A DNA stretch of 64,000 nt from CAZGCA01 sp964524145 (GTDB lineage Bacteria > Hydrogenedentota > CAZGCA01). How positions within the stretch are numbered: the stretch's first letter is position 1; each line of letters begins with the position of its first letter. The position numbers and the translations under genes are program-made. The notes beneath the pieces are model-generated. The model worked only from the letters and a program-made list of their open reading frames with translations, was not told the origin of the DNA and made no database searches. The stretch spans positions 1 to 64,000 of the forward strand of contig CAZGCA010000018.1 of NCBI GenBank assembly GCA_964524145.1, written 5' to 3'. Shown in pieces: positions 1 through 8,109 of the stretch.

Positions 1-638
1 TCCACAAAGGTCAACTCACCTGTGGTGGCATTGCGCGAGAACACCGCCACCGCATCGTCTAACATTGCAGTAACGTAGACGTGAGCGCCGTCCGGGGAGA
101 CGTCTACGCCAGCAGCTCGCCATAACCCATTGACGCCGCCGACGCCATCAAACTGGGCTTCCACAAACGTCAGCGTGCCTGTGGTGACATTGCGCGAGAA
201 CACCGCCACTGAATCGGACAGGTTGCCTGTAGCGTAGACGTGGGCACCGTCCGGCGACACAGCCAATGAGTATGGATCATTTAACCCGCTCACTCCGCCA
301 ACTCCCTGAAACTGGGCTTCCACAAAGGTCAACTCACCTGTGGTGGCATTGCGCGAGAACACCGCCACCGCATTGTCATACCTCCCAGTTGCATACACGT
401 GAGCACCGTCGGGCGAGACGGCCACGGTTACAGCTCCGTATAATCCATCGACGCCGCCGACCCCATCAGACTCCGCCTCGACGAACGTCAGCTGCCCCGG
501 GTCAGCGACCGCCTCGGGGACAAAGAGGCTCGCGCACACTAACAGCACTCCTACACACGCGACTCGATGCACCCCGAGATGACCTCGGCCACACTTCAAG
601 CGTATCCTCACCTTGCCGTGACTCTGTGGTTTCGTCAT
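1..638 (-). CDS. Secreted repeat beta-propeller protein, N-terminal part (cut by window edge)
   Basis: Reading from an ATG at 638 on the minus strand gives an uninterrupted frame to the window edge, so the C-terminus is missing. AGGAGG lies about 9 nt before the ATG and decides the start. The N-terminus has a basic region, a hydrophobic stretch (VACVGVLLVCASLF) and an AVA-D cleavage site, so export is expected. The mature part is a tandem repeat of about 53 residues built on LTFVEA, VSPDGAHVYAT and AVAVFSRN-x-TTG, the pattern of YncE/lactonase-type seven-bladed beta-propellers. Each repeat is one blade; four are at least partly visible. Two blades are nearly identical in DNA (1-59 and 319-377), which shows recent blade duplication. 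The ligand or activity cannot be told; such propellers often act in surface binding. Confidence 0.8.
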   Translation of the reverse strand, partial: MTKPQSHGKVRIRLKCGRGHLGVHRVACVGVLLVCASLFVPEAVADPGQLTFVEAESDGVGGVDGLYGAVTVAVSPDGAHVYATGRYDNAVAVFSRNATTGELTFVEAQFQGVGGVSGLNDPYSLAVSPDGAHVYATGNLSDSVAVFSRNVTTGTLTFVEAQFDGVGGVNGLWRAAGVDVSPDGAHVYVTAMLDDAVAVFSRNATTGELTFV

Positions 639-952
639 CTCCCCAATCCTCCTCTTGCCCGTAACAGCCTCCTTGACTCACAGTGTACTTCTTCAGAACA
701 TTCAGCACGCTGGCGAGCTCAAGTTAGGGTAGAGATTCGGCCTCTTCCAACCGTCCAGGTTGAGAGTCTTACGTCGTGCTAGGGAATCAGCCTTGAGCTT
801 TCTTCATGCTTGGAGTATCGCCTCCCTTCTCCCAGAGTATACATCGTCAAGGTTGACGTTGGCAACGGTCTCCAGCCGCTCCGTCCCCCAACGTAGAACA
901 GTAGACTTCATGCTTGACACCCCATCTAAATGGAGGTATGCGACTTATCACC
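639..952. other. Intergenic stretch with no recognised gene
   Basis: About 310 bases between the propeller gene start and the REP-like element. Short overlapping open frames here lack ribosome binding sites and recognisable protein features. The promoter of the minus-strand propeller gene should lie in the left part but no convincing -35/-10 pair was found. Confidence 0.5.
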
Positions 953-1035
953 TCGTTCCCACGCTCCCGCGTGGGAACGTATGTCAGGCCAGCGGGAGAC
1001 GCCTATGCATTCCCACGGAGGACCGTGGGAACGAG
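953..1035. repeat. REP-like double hairpin element
   Basis: The outer arms CTCGTTCCCAC (953-963) and GTGGGAACGAG (1025-1035) are perfect inverted repeats of each other. Inside are two hairpins: an 11-bp stem at 954-964/969-979 with a 4-nt loop, and an 8-bp stem at 1011-1018/1023-1030. The GTTCCCACGC...GCGTGGGAAC sequence is of the kind mobilised by RAYT (REP-associated tyrosine transposase) proteins in many bacteria. No RAYT gene is in the window. Confidence 0.7.
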
Positions 1036-1064
1036 AATTCCCCTGGCAATACTGCTGTGACGTC

Positions 1065-1093
1065 TTGACGTCAGAACGTTATGATGCTATACT
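1065..1093 (+). promoter_or_regulatory. Toxin-antitoxin promoter with overlapping operator
   Basis: TTGACG (1065-1070), a 17-nt spacer and TATACT (1088-1093) form a near-consensus sigma-70 promoter 24 nt before the antitoxin ATG. Two tandem GACGTC palindromes (TGACGTCTTGACGTCA) overlap the -35 box. This is a plausible binding site for the RHH antitoxin, which usually represses its own operon. Confidence 0.7.
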
Positions 1094-1116
1094 ATGGTCG
1101 AGAAAGGAGGTGAGCT

Positions 1117-1350
1117 ATGGCCGGACTGACAAAGCGAGCAACAGTCTATCTGGACCCGGCGTTGCACAAGGCGCTGCGCCTGAAATCGGTCGAAACATCC
1201 CGGTCGATGTCGGATCTCATCAACGATGCCATCCGAGAAGAACTGGCAGAAGACGCGGACGACCTCGCCGCATTCGAGGCACGCAAGAATGAACCCACCG
1301 TGACGTTCGAGGAGTTCGTGAGGGAACTGAAGCGCGATGGGAAGATATAG
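1117..1350 (+). CDS. Ribbon-helix-helix antitoxin
   Basis: 77 residues. The N-terminal strand (ATVYLDPALHKALRLKS) followed by two helices (SMSDLINDAIREELAED) is the CopG/RHH DNA-binding fold. The acidic and then amphipathic C-terminal tail (VTFEEFVRELKRDGKI) is the usual toxin-wrapping segment. AAAGGAGGTGAGCT immediately before the ATG is a strong ribosome binding site. The gene overlaps the RelE-family toxin by 14 nt, giving the standard antitoxin-first coupled operon. The expected role is to neutralise the toxin and, with it, to repress the promoter at 1065-1093. Confidence 0.85.
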   Translation: MAGLTKRATVYLDPALHKALRLKSVETSRSMSDLINDAIREELAEDADDLAAFEARKNEPTVTFEEFVRELKRDGKI

Positions 1351-1582
1351 GGTAGTTGTTCGCAAATCGGTTTCGAAGGACCTCGACCGAATAACAAGGA
1401 AAGATGCGCGGCGTATCGTCAAGGCCATGAGAGCCCTGTCTGATGACCCCCGCCCTCCGCAGTCGAAGAAGCTCTCGGGCGAGCAGAAGTACCGACTGCG
1501 ATGCGGCGCGTACCGGATCATTTACGAGATTCAAGACGAGCAGCTCGTCATTTGCGTCGTAAGAGTTCGACACAGGGAATAG
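1337..1582 (+). CDS. RelE/ParE-family toxin
   Basis: 81 residues, typical length for the family. RYRVVVRKSVSKDLDRI, the DPRPPQSKKLSG turn, and YRLRCGAYRIIYEIQDEQL followed by VVRVRHR match the RelE/ParE fold (a beta-sheet with an N-terminal helical hairpin). Family members are ribosome-dependent mRNA endonucleases (RelE) or gyrase poisons (ParE). The conserved basic RLR and YRIIYEI strands look RelE-like, but the target cannot be decided from sequence. The start lies within the antitoxin gene, so translation is coupled. The gene is intact, so the pair is probably functional. Confidence 0.85.
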   Translation: MGRYRVVVRKSVSKDLDRITRKDARRIVKAMRALSDDPRPPQSKKLSGEQKYRLRCGAYRIIYEIQDEQLVICVVRVRHRE

Positions 1583-1703
1583 CGAATTGAGAATGGTGAA
1601 TTGAGAATAGCGAATTCAGAACTGAGAACGGGAGTAATCAGTGGCTAGTTGCTAGTGGCTGGTAGTCAGTTCCCTCACCCTACCCTCTCCCAGAAGGAGA
1701 GGG
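1583..1703. repeat. Low-complexity intergenic repeats and short hairpin
   Basis: A GAATTGAGAAT direct repeat and degenerate copies run from 1584, then GTGGCTAGTTGCTAGTGGCT. They are followed by a CCCTCTCC/GGAGAGGG hairpin (1683-1690/1696-1703) in the common CCCTCACCCT...GAGAGGG context seen in intergenic elements of many environmental genomes. It lies after the toxin stop codon and could also act in transcription termination. Confidence 0.5.
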
Positions 1704-1827
1704 TTCCAGTGTGGTAGAATGTTTCCTGTGTCGTCGATTTGACTGCGAGCGTGTGCTTTGATTCACAGGCGCTCCATTGCGTATCGGGGAACGCGTTAGG
1801 GAACGATACAGACAGGAGGGTGAAGTG

Positions 1828-3135
1828 ATGGCTGACGAGAAAGGCAAGAAAAGTAGCGTTCGGCGATGGGCGTTGGCGGTCTGCTATGCGCTGTTGATAG
1901 TGGTGACCCTGATCCTGCTTTTTGCTGAGCGTTCTTCGTCAGAAGCCGGTTTCCTGGAGAACGCGGGCAAGGGAGCCGCTCGTCTGGGTCTTGCCATCGT
2001 GCTGCTTCAGGTGGTGCTGGCGTCCCGCAACAAATCCATCGATCGCGCGTTCGGTATTGACAAGGCCATGTGGCTTCACCGGTTCATGGCGGTTGCGGCG
2101 GTGGTGTTGCTGCTGCTGCACCCGGTTCTGCTTTCCGCAAGCTACCGAAGTCTTGCGCTGTTCTCGTTCAAGACAGGCTGGCAGGTGATGCTCGGAAAAG
2201 CGGCCCTGTTTATTGTTGTAGCAGGCACGCTCGTCGCCGTCGGATTCAAGAAACTGCGCGTGCCCTACCAGACGTGGCGGTTCATGCACAAAGGCATGAT
2301 CTGCGTCGGCGCCGTGGGAGTTGCGCACGCCTTGACCGTCGGCTCGTTCGCCCTGCCGACGAAGGTGTACTTGTGCGCGCTCCTGGCGGTCACCGTCTGT
2401 GTATTCCTGTTCAGAAACGTTCTCGCGGCAAAACTTGGTCGGCGACGGTTCACTGTTGCCGCTGTCACCCGTGAGACACACAACACCTATACACTCGCCT
2501 TTGAGCCTATCGACAAAGGCGCGCTCGTCTATCAGCCCGGCCAATTCATGTTCCTGAAGCTGTTACGCCAAGGGATGAGCTCCGAGGAGCATCCGTTCAC
2601 CATTTCGTCGTCGCCGACCCGGGAGGGACAGCTGACTGCGACGATCAAGCAGGTCGGCGATTTCACGAACACCATCGATCAGACGAAACCCGGCGATCAG
2701 GCGTTAATTGAGGCACCGTTCGGCAGGTTCAGTTTCGTACACGACCAACCGGACAAGCTCGTGTTTATAGCGGGAGGTGTCGGGATTACGCCGCTGATGA
2801 GCATGCTCAGGTTCCTGGCGGACACCGGCGACACACGGCCCGTGCTCCTCATCTACGGCAACCGGACCGAGGAAGACATCATATTCCGGGACGAACTCGC
2901 GTCGTTACCCGAACACATAAGGGTGGTCCATATCCTCTCGAGCGCGGGCGCTGAATGGGACGGACCACGGGGATTTGTCGACGAGACGGCCATCAGGGAA
3001 CACGCCGGCGAGATGCTGTCCGAGACGCATGTGTACGTCTGCGGTCCGCCTCCCATGATGGCGAGCGTGATCCGATCGTTGCGCGCGCTCGGGGTCAAAC
3101 GCGGAAGAATCCACTACGAACGGTTCGCCATCTAG
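1828..3135 (+). CDS. Ferric-reductase-type transmembrane flavocytochrome (FAD/NAD(P)H oxidoreductase)
   Basis: 435 residues from the ATG at 1828, which follows AGGAGGGTGAAGTG; an upstream TTG at 1777 lacks such a site. The first about 200 residues hold six hydrophobic segments with paired histidines (HRF, HPV, HKG, HAL) that fit the bis-heme ferric reductase-like domain. Then comes an FAD-binding barrel with HPFTISSS. A nucleotide-binding domain follows, with GGVGITPLMSML and a terminal CGPPPMM, diagnostic of the ferredoxin-NADP reductase superfamily. The enzyme should carry electrons from cytosolic NAD(P)H through FAD and heme across the membrane. The acceptor (ferric iron, oxygen or a periplasmic protein) is unknown. 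The convergent neighbour operon is also redox-related. Confidence 0.85.
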   Translation: MADEKGKKSSVRRWALAVCYALLIVVTLILLFAERSSSEAGFLENAGKGAARLGLAIVLLQVVLASRNKSIDRAFGIDKAMWLHRFMAVAAVVLLLLHPVLLSASYRSLALFSFKTGWQVMLGKAALFIVVAGTLVAVGFKKLRVPYQTWRFMHKGMICVGAVGVAHALTVGSFALPTKVYLCALLAVTVCVFLFRNVLAAKLGRRRFTVAAVTRETHNTYTLAFEPIDKGALVYQPGQFMFLKLLRQGMSSEEHPFTISSSPTREGQLTATIKQVGDFTNTIDQTKPGDQALIEAPFGRFSFVHDQPDKLVFIAGGVGITPLMSMLRFLADTGDTRPVLLIYGNRTEEDIIFRDELASLPEHIRVVHILSSAGAEWDGPRGFVDETAIREHAGEMLSETHVYVCGPPPMMASVIRSLRALGVKRGRIHYERFAI

Positions 3136-3196
3136 ACGCCTTTATGAAGGTAAAGCTGAACAGATGGGTCGAGTTTTCGAACTATCAACTAAGACT

Positions 3197-3275
3197 GTCA
3201 TTCTGAGCGAAGCGAAGAATCTCGCTTTCGGGTGCTACGGGTACGGTTGAGATTCTTCGCTTCGCTCAGAATGAC
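3197..3275. repeat. Perfect 27-bp inverted repeat (REP/MITE-like, possible bidirectional terminator)
   Basis: The arm at 3197-3223 (starting GTCATTCTGAGCGAAGCGAA) is perfectly complementary to 3249-3275 with a 25-nt loop. The TTCTGAGCGAAGCGAAGAATC sequence is a widespread palindromic element in environmental bacterial genomes. It lies between the 3' ends of two convergent genes, so it probably also stops transcription in both directions. Confidence 0.8.
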
Positions 3276-3369
3276 AACACAGGAAGGCCAGCCGCACAAG
3301 AGTTGCAGCGTATTCACCTATCGGGGGATCGGACCTTCGGTCTTAGGTCCAAAACCTCAATAGCCTATC

Positions 3370-4203
3370 TTACTGGGAGACGGGTTCTTCGCTCTTCTCA
3401 GGTTTCAGCGCCTGAAGGATCTCCTTGTTGGACGGCATACCGCGTTTGGCGAGCACAATCACCCCGTCCTTGCTAATGGCGTACACCGTGCGGGTGGTCA
3501 TAAACCTCCCCTTGCACCCGTAGGCCGCTACGACCTTCTTATCCTTGTCCACGAGCAGAGGGAACGGGAACTTGTGCTTCTCGACGAACTTCTTGTGCGA
3601 CTTCGCGTCCTGCGGGTTGATACCGAACACGACCGTGTCGGCCTCTTTGAACGACGAGAACTCATCCCGAATCGTGCAGAACTGTTTCGTACAGCCGGGC
3701 GTATTATCGCGCGGATAGAACACAAGCACGACGTTCTTCTGTCCTCGGTAACCCGCAAGCTTGACGGTTTTTCCATCTTGATCCTTCAGCGAAAACGCTG
3801 GCGCGCGCTGCCCCACTTTCAGCAGCTTCTTTGCGGCATCGGGATCTGCAGGCACGACCAGTTCCTCCGTTCTCGAACCGAACATGTTACAGGTCGCTTC
3901 GACAACAATCTTTTCCCCGGGGACGACGTCCTCGAGCGTGAAACTGTCCTCAGTGCCGTTCTGGTCCGTCTGGCGGTCGTAGCTCTTCTCTGCAACGACG
4001 TTCTTGTTGATCGACACCTCGATCTGTTTGACGAAATGCTCTCCGGCATCTGCGACGCCATGCTCGACCTTCACGGTAAGCACGTTGGTTTCTGCGGCAA
4101 ACTCGAGTGACACGTTCGCAGGCGGATGACCGTACGCAGACCCACCTGCGACCACTACCGCAACGCACACGGCTGCGACAGCAACGCTCCGACGAATCTT
4201 CAC
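3370..4203 (-). CDS. Exported desulfoferrodoxin-like domain fused to Bcp-type peroxiredoxin
   Basis: 277 residues from the GTG at 4203. The GTG at 4212 is also in frame, but GGAGG abuts it, so the second GTG has the better spacing. A signal peptide (VAVAAVCVAVVVAGGSAYG) precedes HPPANVSLEF. Residues about 25-125 resemble the immunoglobulin-like fold of the desulfoferrodoxin/SoxZ type (HGVADAGEHFVKQIEV, ATCNMFGS). Residues about 130-265 are a thioredoxin-fold peroxiredoxin with FYPRDNTPGCTKQFC: the peroxidatic cysteine in TPGCT and a second cysteine five residues on, as in Bcp/PrxQ enzymes. It should reduce peroxides in the periplasm. It is last in the minus-strand redox operon. Confidence 0.75.
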   Translation of the reverse strand: MKIRRSVAVAAVCVAVVVAGGSAYGHPPANVSLEFAAETNVLTVKVEHGVADAGEHFVKQIEVSINKNVVAEKSYDRQTDQNGTEDSFTLEDVVPGEKIVVEATCNMFGSRTEELVVPADPDAAKKLLKVGQRAPAFSLKDQDGKTVKLAGYRGQKNVVLVFYPRDNTPGCTKQFCTIRDEFSSFKEADTVVFGINPQDAKSHKKFVEKHKFPFPLLVDKDKKVVAAYGCKGRFMTTRTVYAISKDGVIVLAKRGMPSNKEILQALKPEKSEEPVSQ

Positions 4204-4320
4204 GGTACGCACCCTCCCTTCTTCATATTCGAGACGCTGCTCTCGAAGTCACCCCGAACCGAAACTCTGGCCACAAAAGAACTGCTGCACAAACTCGAAC
4301 CCTATGAACCAAGCCGCCGG

Positions 4321-4737
4321 CTAATGCTTGCCGGGCGCCATCGCCACTCCCCGCCGTTCGTAGGCGATGTAGGACTCTATTGCCACCATCTTGGGATCGT
4401 CGAGTTCCAGCGGCTGTCCTTCAAGCGGATGCATCAGGCACCAGTTGATCATCTCCCGAAGCGGGATCACCCTGCCCAACTGCTGCTGGAACTTGGGGTA
4501 GGTTTCAGGATGCGTATTCGCAGCGTTCGGGTGGCACTGGGCGCATGCTACGCCGTTGGTTCCGAGGTCGGCGCTGACCCACAGTTCGCGGCCGGCCTTG
4601 ACCACACTCATGAACTCTTCCTGCCAGCGTTCGGCGTCCGCGTCCGTAAACTCGTCGGCGAAGATCACGACGCCGCCCACGCAGACCGCCACGGCGACCG
4701 CCGCGAACGTTGCTCCTACCAAGATCTTCTTTAGCAT
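4321..4737 (-). CDS. SoxA-like mono-heme cytochrome c
   Basis: 138 residues with a signal peptide (MLKKILVGATFAAVAVAVCVGG). One heme site CAQCH lies in GVACAQCHPNAANTHPETYP, followed by LGRVIPLREMINWCLMHP with a second conserved cysteine in INWC. That layout resembles the C-terminal heme domain of SoxA, whose cysteine near the heme serves as ligand or persulfide site; here only a lone domain is present. AGGAGG before the ATG is a strong ribosome binding site. It lies between the phosphoesterase and the peroxiredoxin fusion. No soxB, soxX or soxYZ is in view, so a thiosulfate-oxidising role is uncertain; electron transfer in the periplasm is the safe call. Confidence 0.75.
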   Translation of the reverse strand: MLKKILVGATFAAVAVAVCVGGVVIFADEFTDADAERWQEEFMSVVKAGRELWVSADLGTNGVACAQCHPNAANTHPETYPKFQQQLGRVIPLREMINWCLMHPLEGQPLELDDPKMVAIESYIAYERRGVAMAPGKH

Positions 4738-4749
4738 AGCCCTCTCCTC

Positions 4750-5826
4750 CTAGTAATGGATCTGCGGGGCGATCCGACGGTCCGAAGCCTGGTAGTTGCT
4801 GTCCTCGGGCTGCCCCGTGTTCGGGTTGAACGCCACGGTCCGGTTCGTGTTGTTGTAGAGGTTATAGTCCATCGCGATGCGTCCGTTCTCGACGTCGATG
4901 AACTGCCAGCCCGTAGCGTCCCGCTCGAAGAACGGGTCCGCCCGGTTCATGGGCACGGTGAGCTTCGGCAGCTTGCTTGCCGCCTGCGCGTAACTCTGCG
5001 GGTACGGCCACGGCCAGGCGGTCGCCATCACCGCGTGGAAGCTGATATTCCCTATCTGGTTGTACTGGATCTGGTGGACGTGCCCGTAGACCACGGTCGC
5101 GTTCTCAAAGGGCCGCAGCAGCGCCTGGACTTCTTCCGCTTCCTCGGTCCAGAAGTTCCACCCTTTGTAAATCTTCTGGATGGGCGAGTGCGAGAACACC
5201 ACGACCGGGGTATCCTTGCTCACCCCCTCGAGATCTTTGCCAAGCCATTCGAGCTGCTTCTGCCCAACCATAAACGGCGAGCCGTTCGGGTTGTCCAGCC
5301 CGGCCATCTCGAGCATCCGCTGCTCGGCCGTCGGCCACCGATCATACGTCCAGTCGTCGTAAGTGAGTATGCTGTTGAGCGTCACGAAGTGCACACCTTT
5401 GTGGTCCCAGCTATAGTAATGGGGTCCGTACAACTCTGACCAGTACTCGCCGAGGTCAAGGTAGTAGTCGTGCTCGCCCATTACGCAGTGAACCTCGTAG
5501 TCGAGTTTGGAAAGCATCTCTGCTCCGTGGTCGAGTTCCTCTTTCTTGCCGAGCTGGGCGAGGTCGCCTCCGAAGATCACAAAGTCGGGTTTGGGGGTCA
5601 GCAGGTTGGTCTCGGCCACAGCGCGGATGAGACCCCGGTCCCAATTCCGGACAAATTTCGTGCCTTCTATATGTTGGATGTGCGAGTCGGAGATGTGCGC
5701 GAACGTGAAGTTCTTCTCCGGTTCGGCAAACGCGAGCTCAACCGTGCTTACCGGTAGCGCACTTGCTGCCGCGAGCGCTCCCGCGCTCTTGAGGAAGTCA
5801 CGACGGGTCGGACGAAATTCGCTCAT
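4750..5826 (-). CDS. Tat-exported calcineurin-like metallophosphoesterase
   Basis: 358 residues. The N-terminus RRDFLKSAGALAAASALP is a twin-arginine signal. Metal-binding motifs appear in family order: DSHIQH, GGDLAQLG, GEHDYY (the usual GNHD with Glu for Asn), FSHSP and GHVH. The enzyme should hydrolyse a phosphoester in the periplasm using a di-metal centre; the substrate is not deducible. GAGGAGGCGATC precedes the ATG. Only 12 nt separate it from both neighbouring cytochrome genes, so it is co-transcribed with them. A phosphoesterase between cytochromes is an odd pairing and may point to a shared redox or stress role. Confidence 0.85.
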   Translation of the reverse strand: MSEFRPTRRDFLKSAGALAAASALPVSTVELAFAEPEKNFTFAHISDSHIQHIEGTKFVRNWDRGLIRAVAETNLLTPKPDFVIFGGDLAQLGKKEELDHGAEMLSKLDYEVHCVMGEHDYYLDLGEYWSELYGPHYYSWDHKGVHFVTLNSILTYDDWTYDRWPTAEQRMLEMAGLDNPNGSPFMVGQKQLEWLGKDLEGVSKDTPVVVFSHSPIQKIYKGWNFWTEEAEEVQALLRPFENATVVYGHVHQIQYNQIGNISFHAVMATAWPWPYPQSYAQAASKLPKLTVPMNRADPFFERDATGWQFIDVENGRIAMDYNLYNNTNRTVAFNPNTGQPEDSNYQASDRRIAPQIHY

Positions 5827-5837
5827 GATCGCCTCCT

Positions 5838-6986
5838 CTACTTGCTGCTGTCCGCCTCGGCGGGGCGGGCGTACGAAGGGCTGGTGAGCGCTTCCATAAA
5901 CGCCACCAAATCGTCGATTTGTTCGTCGGTCAGGTCAAGCGGCCGGATACCGCCGCTGAGAAAATCGTTTACGGGATCGTCTTCGTTGGTGACCCCACCA
6001 TTGTTGTAATGCACCATTACGTCTTTGAGAGTCTCCAGGCTGCCGTCATGCATGTACGGGGCGGTAACATCCACGTTTCGCAGCGTCGGGGTTTTTATCG
6101 AGCCGAGATCGTCGAACTCGCGGGTGACCGCAAACCGGCCGAGTTCCGACGTTCGCTTGTCGGTCAGCACTTGGACGTCGACATCGGTCTTGGCGGCCTC
6201 GGCCTTCAGGAACTCGCGTGCCAGGTCGGGCACGTCGTTCTGGATGTCGTTGATCCCCACGCCGACGTTGTGGAACCGGTTGTCGGTAAACAGCGCCTGC
6301 GTCTGCTCGATAACGTGGCACGATACGCAACGCCCAGCGTTGACGAAGAGCTCGAACCCTCGCTTCTGGGCCGCGGTGAGCGCGTCCTTCTCGCCACCGT
6401 AATGCCAGCGATCGAACGGCGAGTCGCCGGCCACCTGTGTACGTTCAAATGCAGCGATAGCCTGGGTCACTTCGGTCATGGTGACCGCGTCGCCTGTCTT
6501 GCCGAAGACGGTATCGAACTCCTTCACGTACGCCGGGTCCGACCGGACAATATCGAGTATGGGTTGGTGGTCCTCGAGCCCCATCTCGACCGGGTTCACG
6601 AACGGGTGCAACGCCTGGTCCTCGAGGCTTGGCGAACGGCCGTCCCAGAACATCGTCTCGAAGTACACGGCATTTACCACAGTGGGCGCGTTCCGCGTGC
6701 CCTTGAGCTTGTTGATGCCCTCCGAGACGCTCAGCGGGCTGTCGGTGAACCCCTTCTCAGCCAAATGGCAGGTGGCGCAACTGACCTCGCCCGTCGAACT
6801 GAACCTCGTGTCATTGAACAGCTTCTCGCCAAGGGCGATCTTTTCGGGTGTCTGGGGATTATCCTCTGGGTAAGGCACAGGCGGGAGACCCAGTGGCCGG
6901 GCTTGCTCGGCTGGCTCCTCCGCGGTCGCGCCCACCACACATAAGAATCCCCCGACAACGATCATGGTGTACAGGAATTCTTTCAT
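5838..6986 (-). CDS. Di-heme cytochrome c peroxidase / MauG family
   Basis: 382 residues from the ATG at 6986, which has GGAGGAG 7 nt before it; an upstream ATG at 7010 has no such site. A signal peptide (FLYTMIVVGGFLCVVGATA) leads to PLGLPPVPYPEDNPQTPEKIALGEKLF, the usual start of mature CcpA/MauG proteins. Heme sites are CATCH and CVSCH. RNAPTVVNAVY, FWDGR and TLRNVDVTAPYMHDGS are family signatures. It should reduce hydrogen peroxide, or oxidise a partner protein, in the periplasm with electrons from cytochrome c. It is the first gene of the minus-strand redox operon behind the promoter at 7030-7058. Confidence 0.9.
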   Translation of the reverse strand: MKEFLYTMIVVGGFLCVVGATAEEPAEQARPLGLPPVPYPEDNPQTPEKIALGEKLFNDTRFSSTGEVSCATCHLAEKGFTDSPLSVSEGINKLKGTRNAPTVVNAVYFETMFWDGRSPSLEDQALHPFVNPVEMGLEDHQPILDIVRSDPAYVKEFDTVFGKTGDAVTMTEVTQAIAAFERTQVAGDSPFDRWHYGGEKDALTAAQKRGFELFVNAGRCVSCHVIEQTQALFTDNRFHNVGVGINDIQNDVPDLAREFLKAEAAKTDVDVQVLTDKRTSELGRFAVTREFDDLGSIKTPTLRNVDVTAPYMHDGSLETLKDVMVHYNNGGVTNEDDPVNDFLSGGIRPLDLTDEQIDDLVAFMEALTSPSYARPAEADSSK

Positions 6987-7029
6987 GACTGCTCCTCCAT
7001 AGTCCCACAATCATCAGCCGTTTCCCTCA

Positions 7030-7058
7030 ATTATGGATCGGAGACTTCCCGTTGTCAA
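7030..7058 (-). promoter_or_regulatory. Promoter of the cytochrome peroxidase operon
   Basis: On the minus strand TTGACA (7058-7053), a 17-nt spacer and CATAAT (7035-7030) make a near-consensus sigma-70 promoter about 44 nt before the peroxidase start at 6986. Confidence 0.7.
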
Positions 7059-7157
7059 GGAAAAAACTCCAGCCCAAACATGACGACTCCTCCTGTCATT
7101 CGTCGGACTTCACCCCGATTTGCATCGGTAACGTTTTCAGCGATGCGCCGGCTACCC

Positions 7158-8009
7158 TTACTCCGGCGTGGGTGCCGGGTGCCATTGCCCGGTGCCTATT
7201 CGCGCAACCAGTGACGTGACGGGGTACTTGCCCGGGTACCGCACAAACTCGACATGCCCGTCCATGTACAAGACGTTGCAGCCGCCGGGCTGATGGTTGA
7301 AATCACCGTCGGTCTGCATTTGGTCCCACATAAGGGCGACGAGGCTTTCGGCTGTCGCTGATGCCGCAGGATTGTTGATGTCGGTGATGAGGAACCGTTC
7401 TATTCCTTCGCGCAACCGGTATATGGTGCCCGTACCCGCATTGCTGAATGCGGGATGAGCCATCCCTGGGTATACACTAATATCGAGATCCACGTCCGTA
7501 TTGTGGTCGACGAACTGTCGCTCGCTGCCCCGCAGGATATCTTCGGTCCCGATCGCAAACAGCGTGGCGTACCCTTCGTACTCCTGGGTGGTGCACCAGC
7601 CCAGGTACCAGTAGGATTTGTGCCTGATAAGCCTTGGATCGATTCTCCCGTTGACGTCACACCACTCGCAGTCCCCTCGAGGCGGAGGGAATACCGCGTC
7701 GCCGTGCTTGTCGGAGGGGCAGACGAAGATGCCGATCTCGCTCACATATTCAGGGAACAGCGCCGGTCCCTGAGGAACCAGGTTGATGTACCCGGGATGC
7801 GTGCTTGTCAACTGCGGGAACCTCCCGTTCCACTCACCCGCGTACATCTTTAGCGCGAGCCCCCACTGCTTGAGGTTACTGGCGCAGCTTGCGCGTCGCG
7901 CGGCCTCACGCGCACGGGAAAGCGCAGGCAGCAGTATGGCGGCGAGAATGCCGATAATGGCGATCACCACAAGCAGTTCGATGAGCGTAAACCCCTTTGA
8001 CTTCTTCAT
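7158..8009 (-). CDS. Type II secretion-type pseudopilin (H-X9-DG family)
   Basis: 283 residues. KKSKGFTLIELLVVIAIIGI is the class III prepilin leader with the G/F cleavage site and a glutamate at +5, followed by the hydrophobic assembly helix. RAREAARRASCASNLKQWGLALKMYA and a C-terminal NVLYMDGHVEF block mark the H-X9-DG pseudopilin-like family, which is greatly expanded in Planctomycetes and related phyla. AAAGGAGG precedes the ATG. The gene stands alone without secretion genes, as is usual in those phyla. It is probably a minor pilin or surface protein of unknown specific role. Confidence 0.85.
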   Translation of the reverse strand: MKKSKGFTLIELLVVIAIIGILAAILLPALSRAREAARRASCASNLKQWGLALKMYAGEWNGRFPQLTSTHPGYINLVPQGPALFPEYVSEIGIFVCPSDKHGDAVFPPPRGDCEWCDVNGRIDPRLIRHKSYWYLGWCTTQEYEGYATLFAIGTEDILRGSERQFVDHNTDVDLDISVYPGMAHPAFSNAGTGTIYRLREGIERFLITDINNPAASATAESLVALMWDQMQTDGDFNHQPGGCNVLYMDGHVEFVRYPGKYPVTSLVARIGTGQWHPAPTPE

Positions 8010-8109
8010 GACGGCTTCCCTCCTTTACGTCTCGTGCCGCGAGCGATAGTGTGCACCCGGAACTGCCGTCTGGAACACCCGGCACCAGCGGAGTCCGTAT
8101 CGGCGTCTG

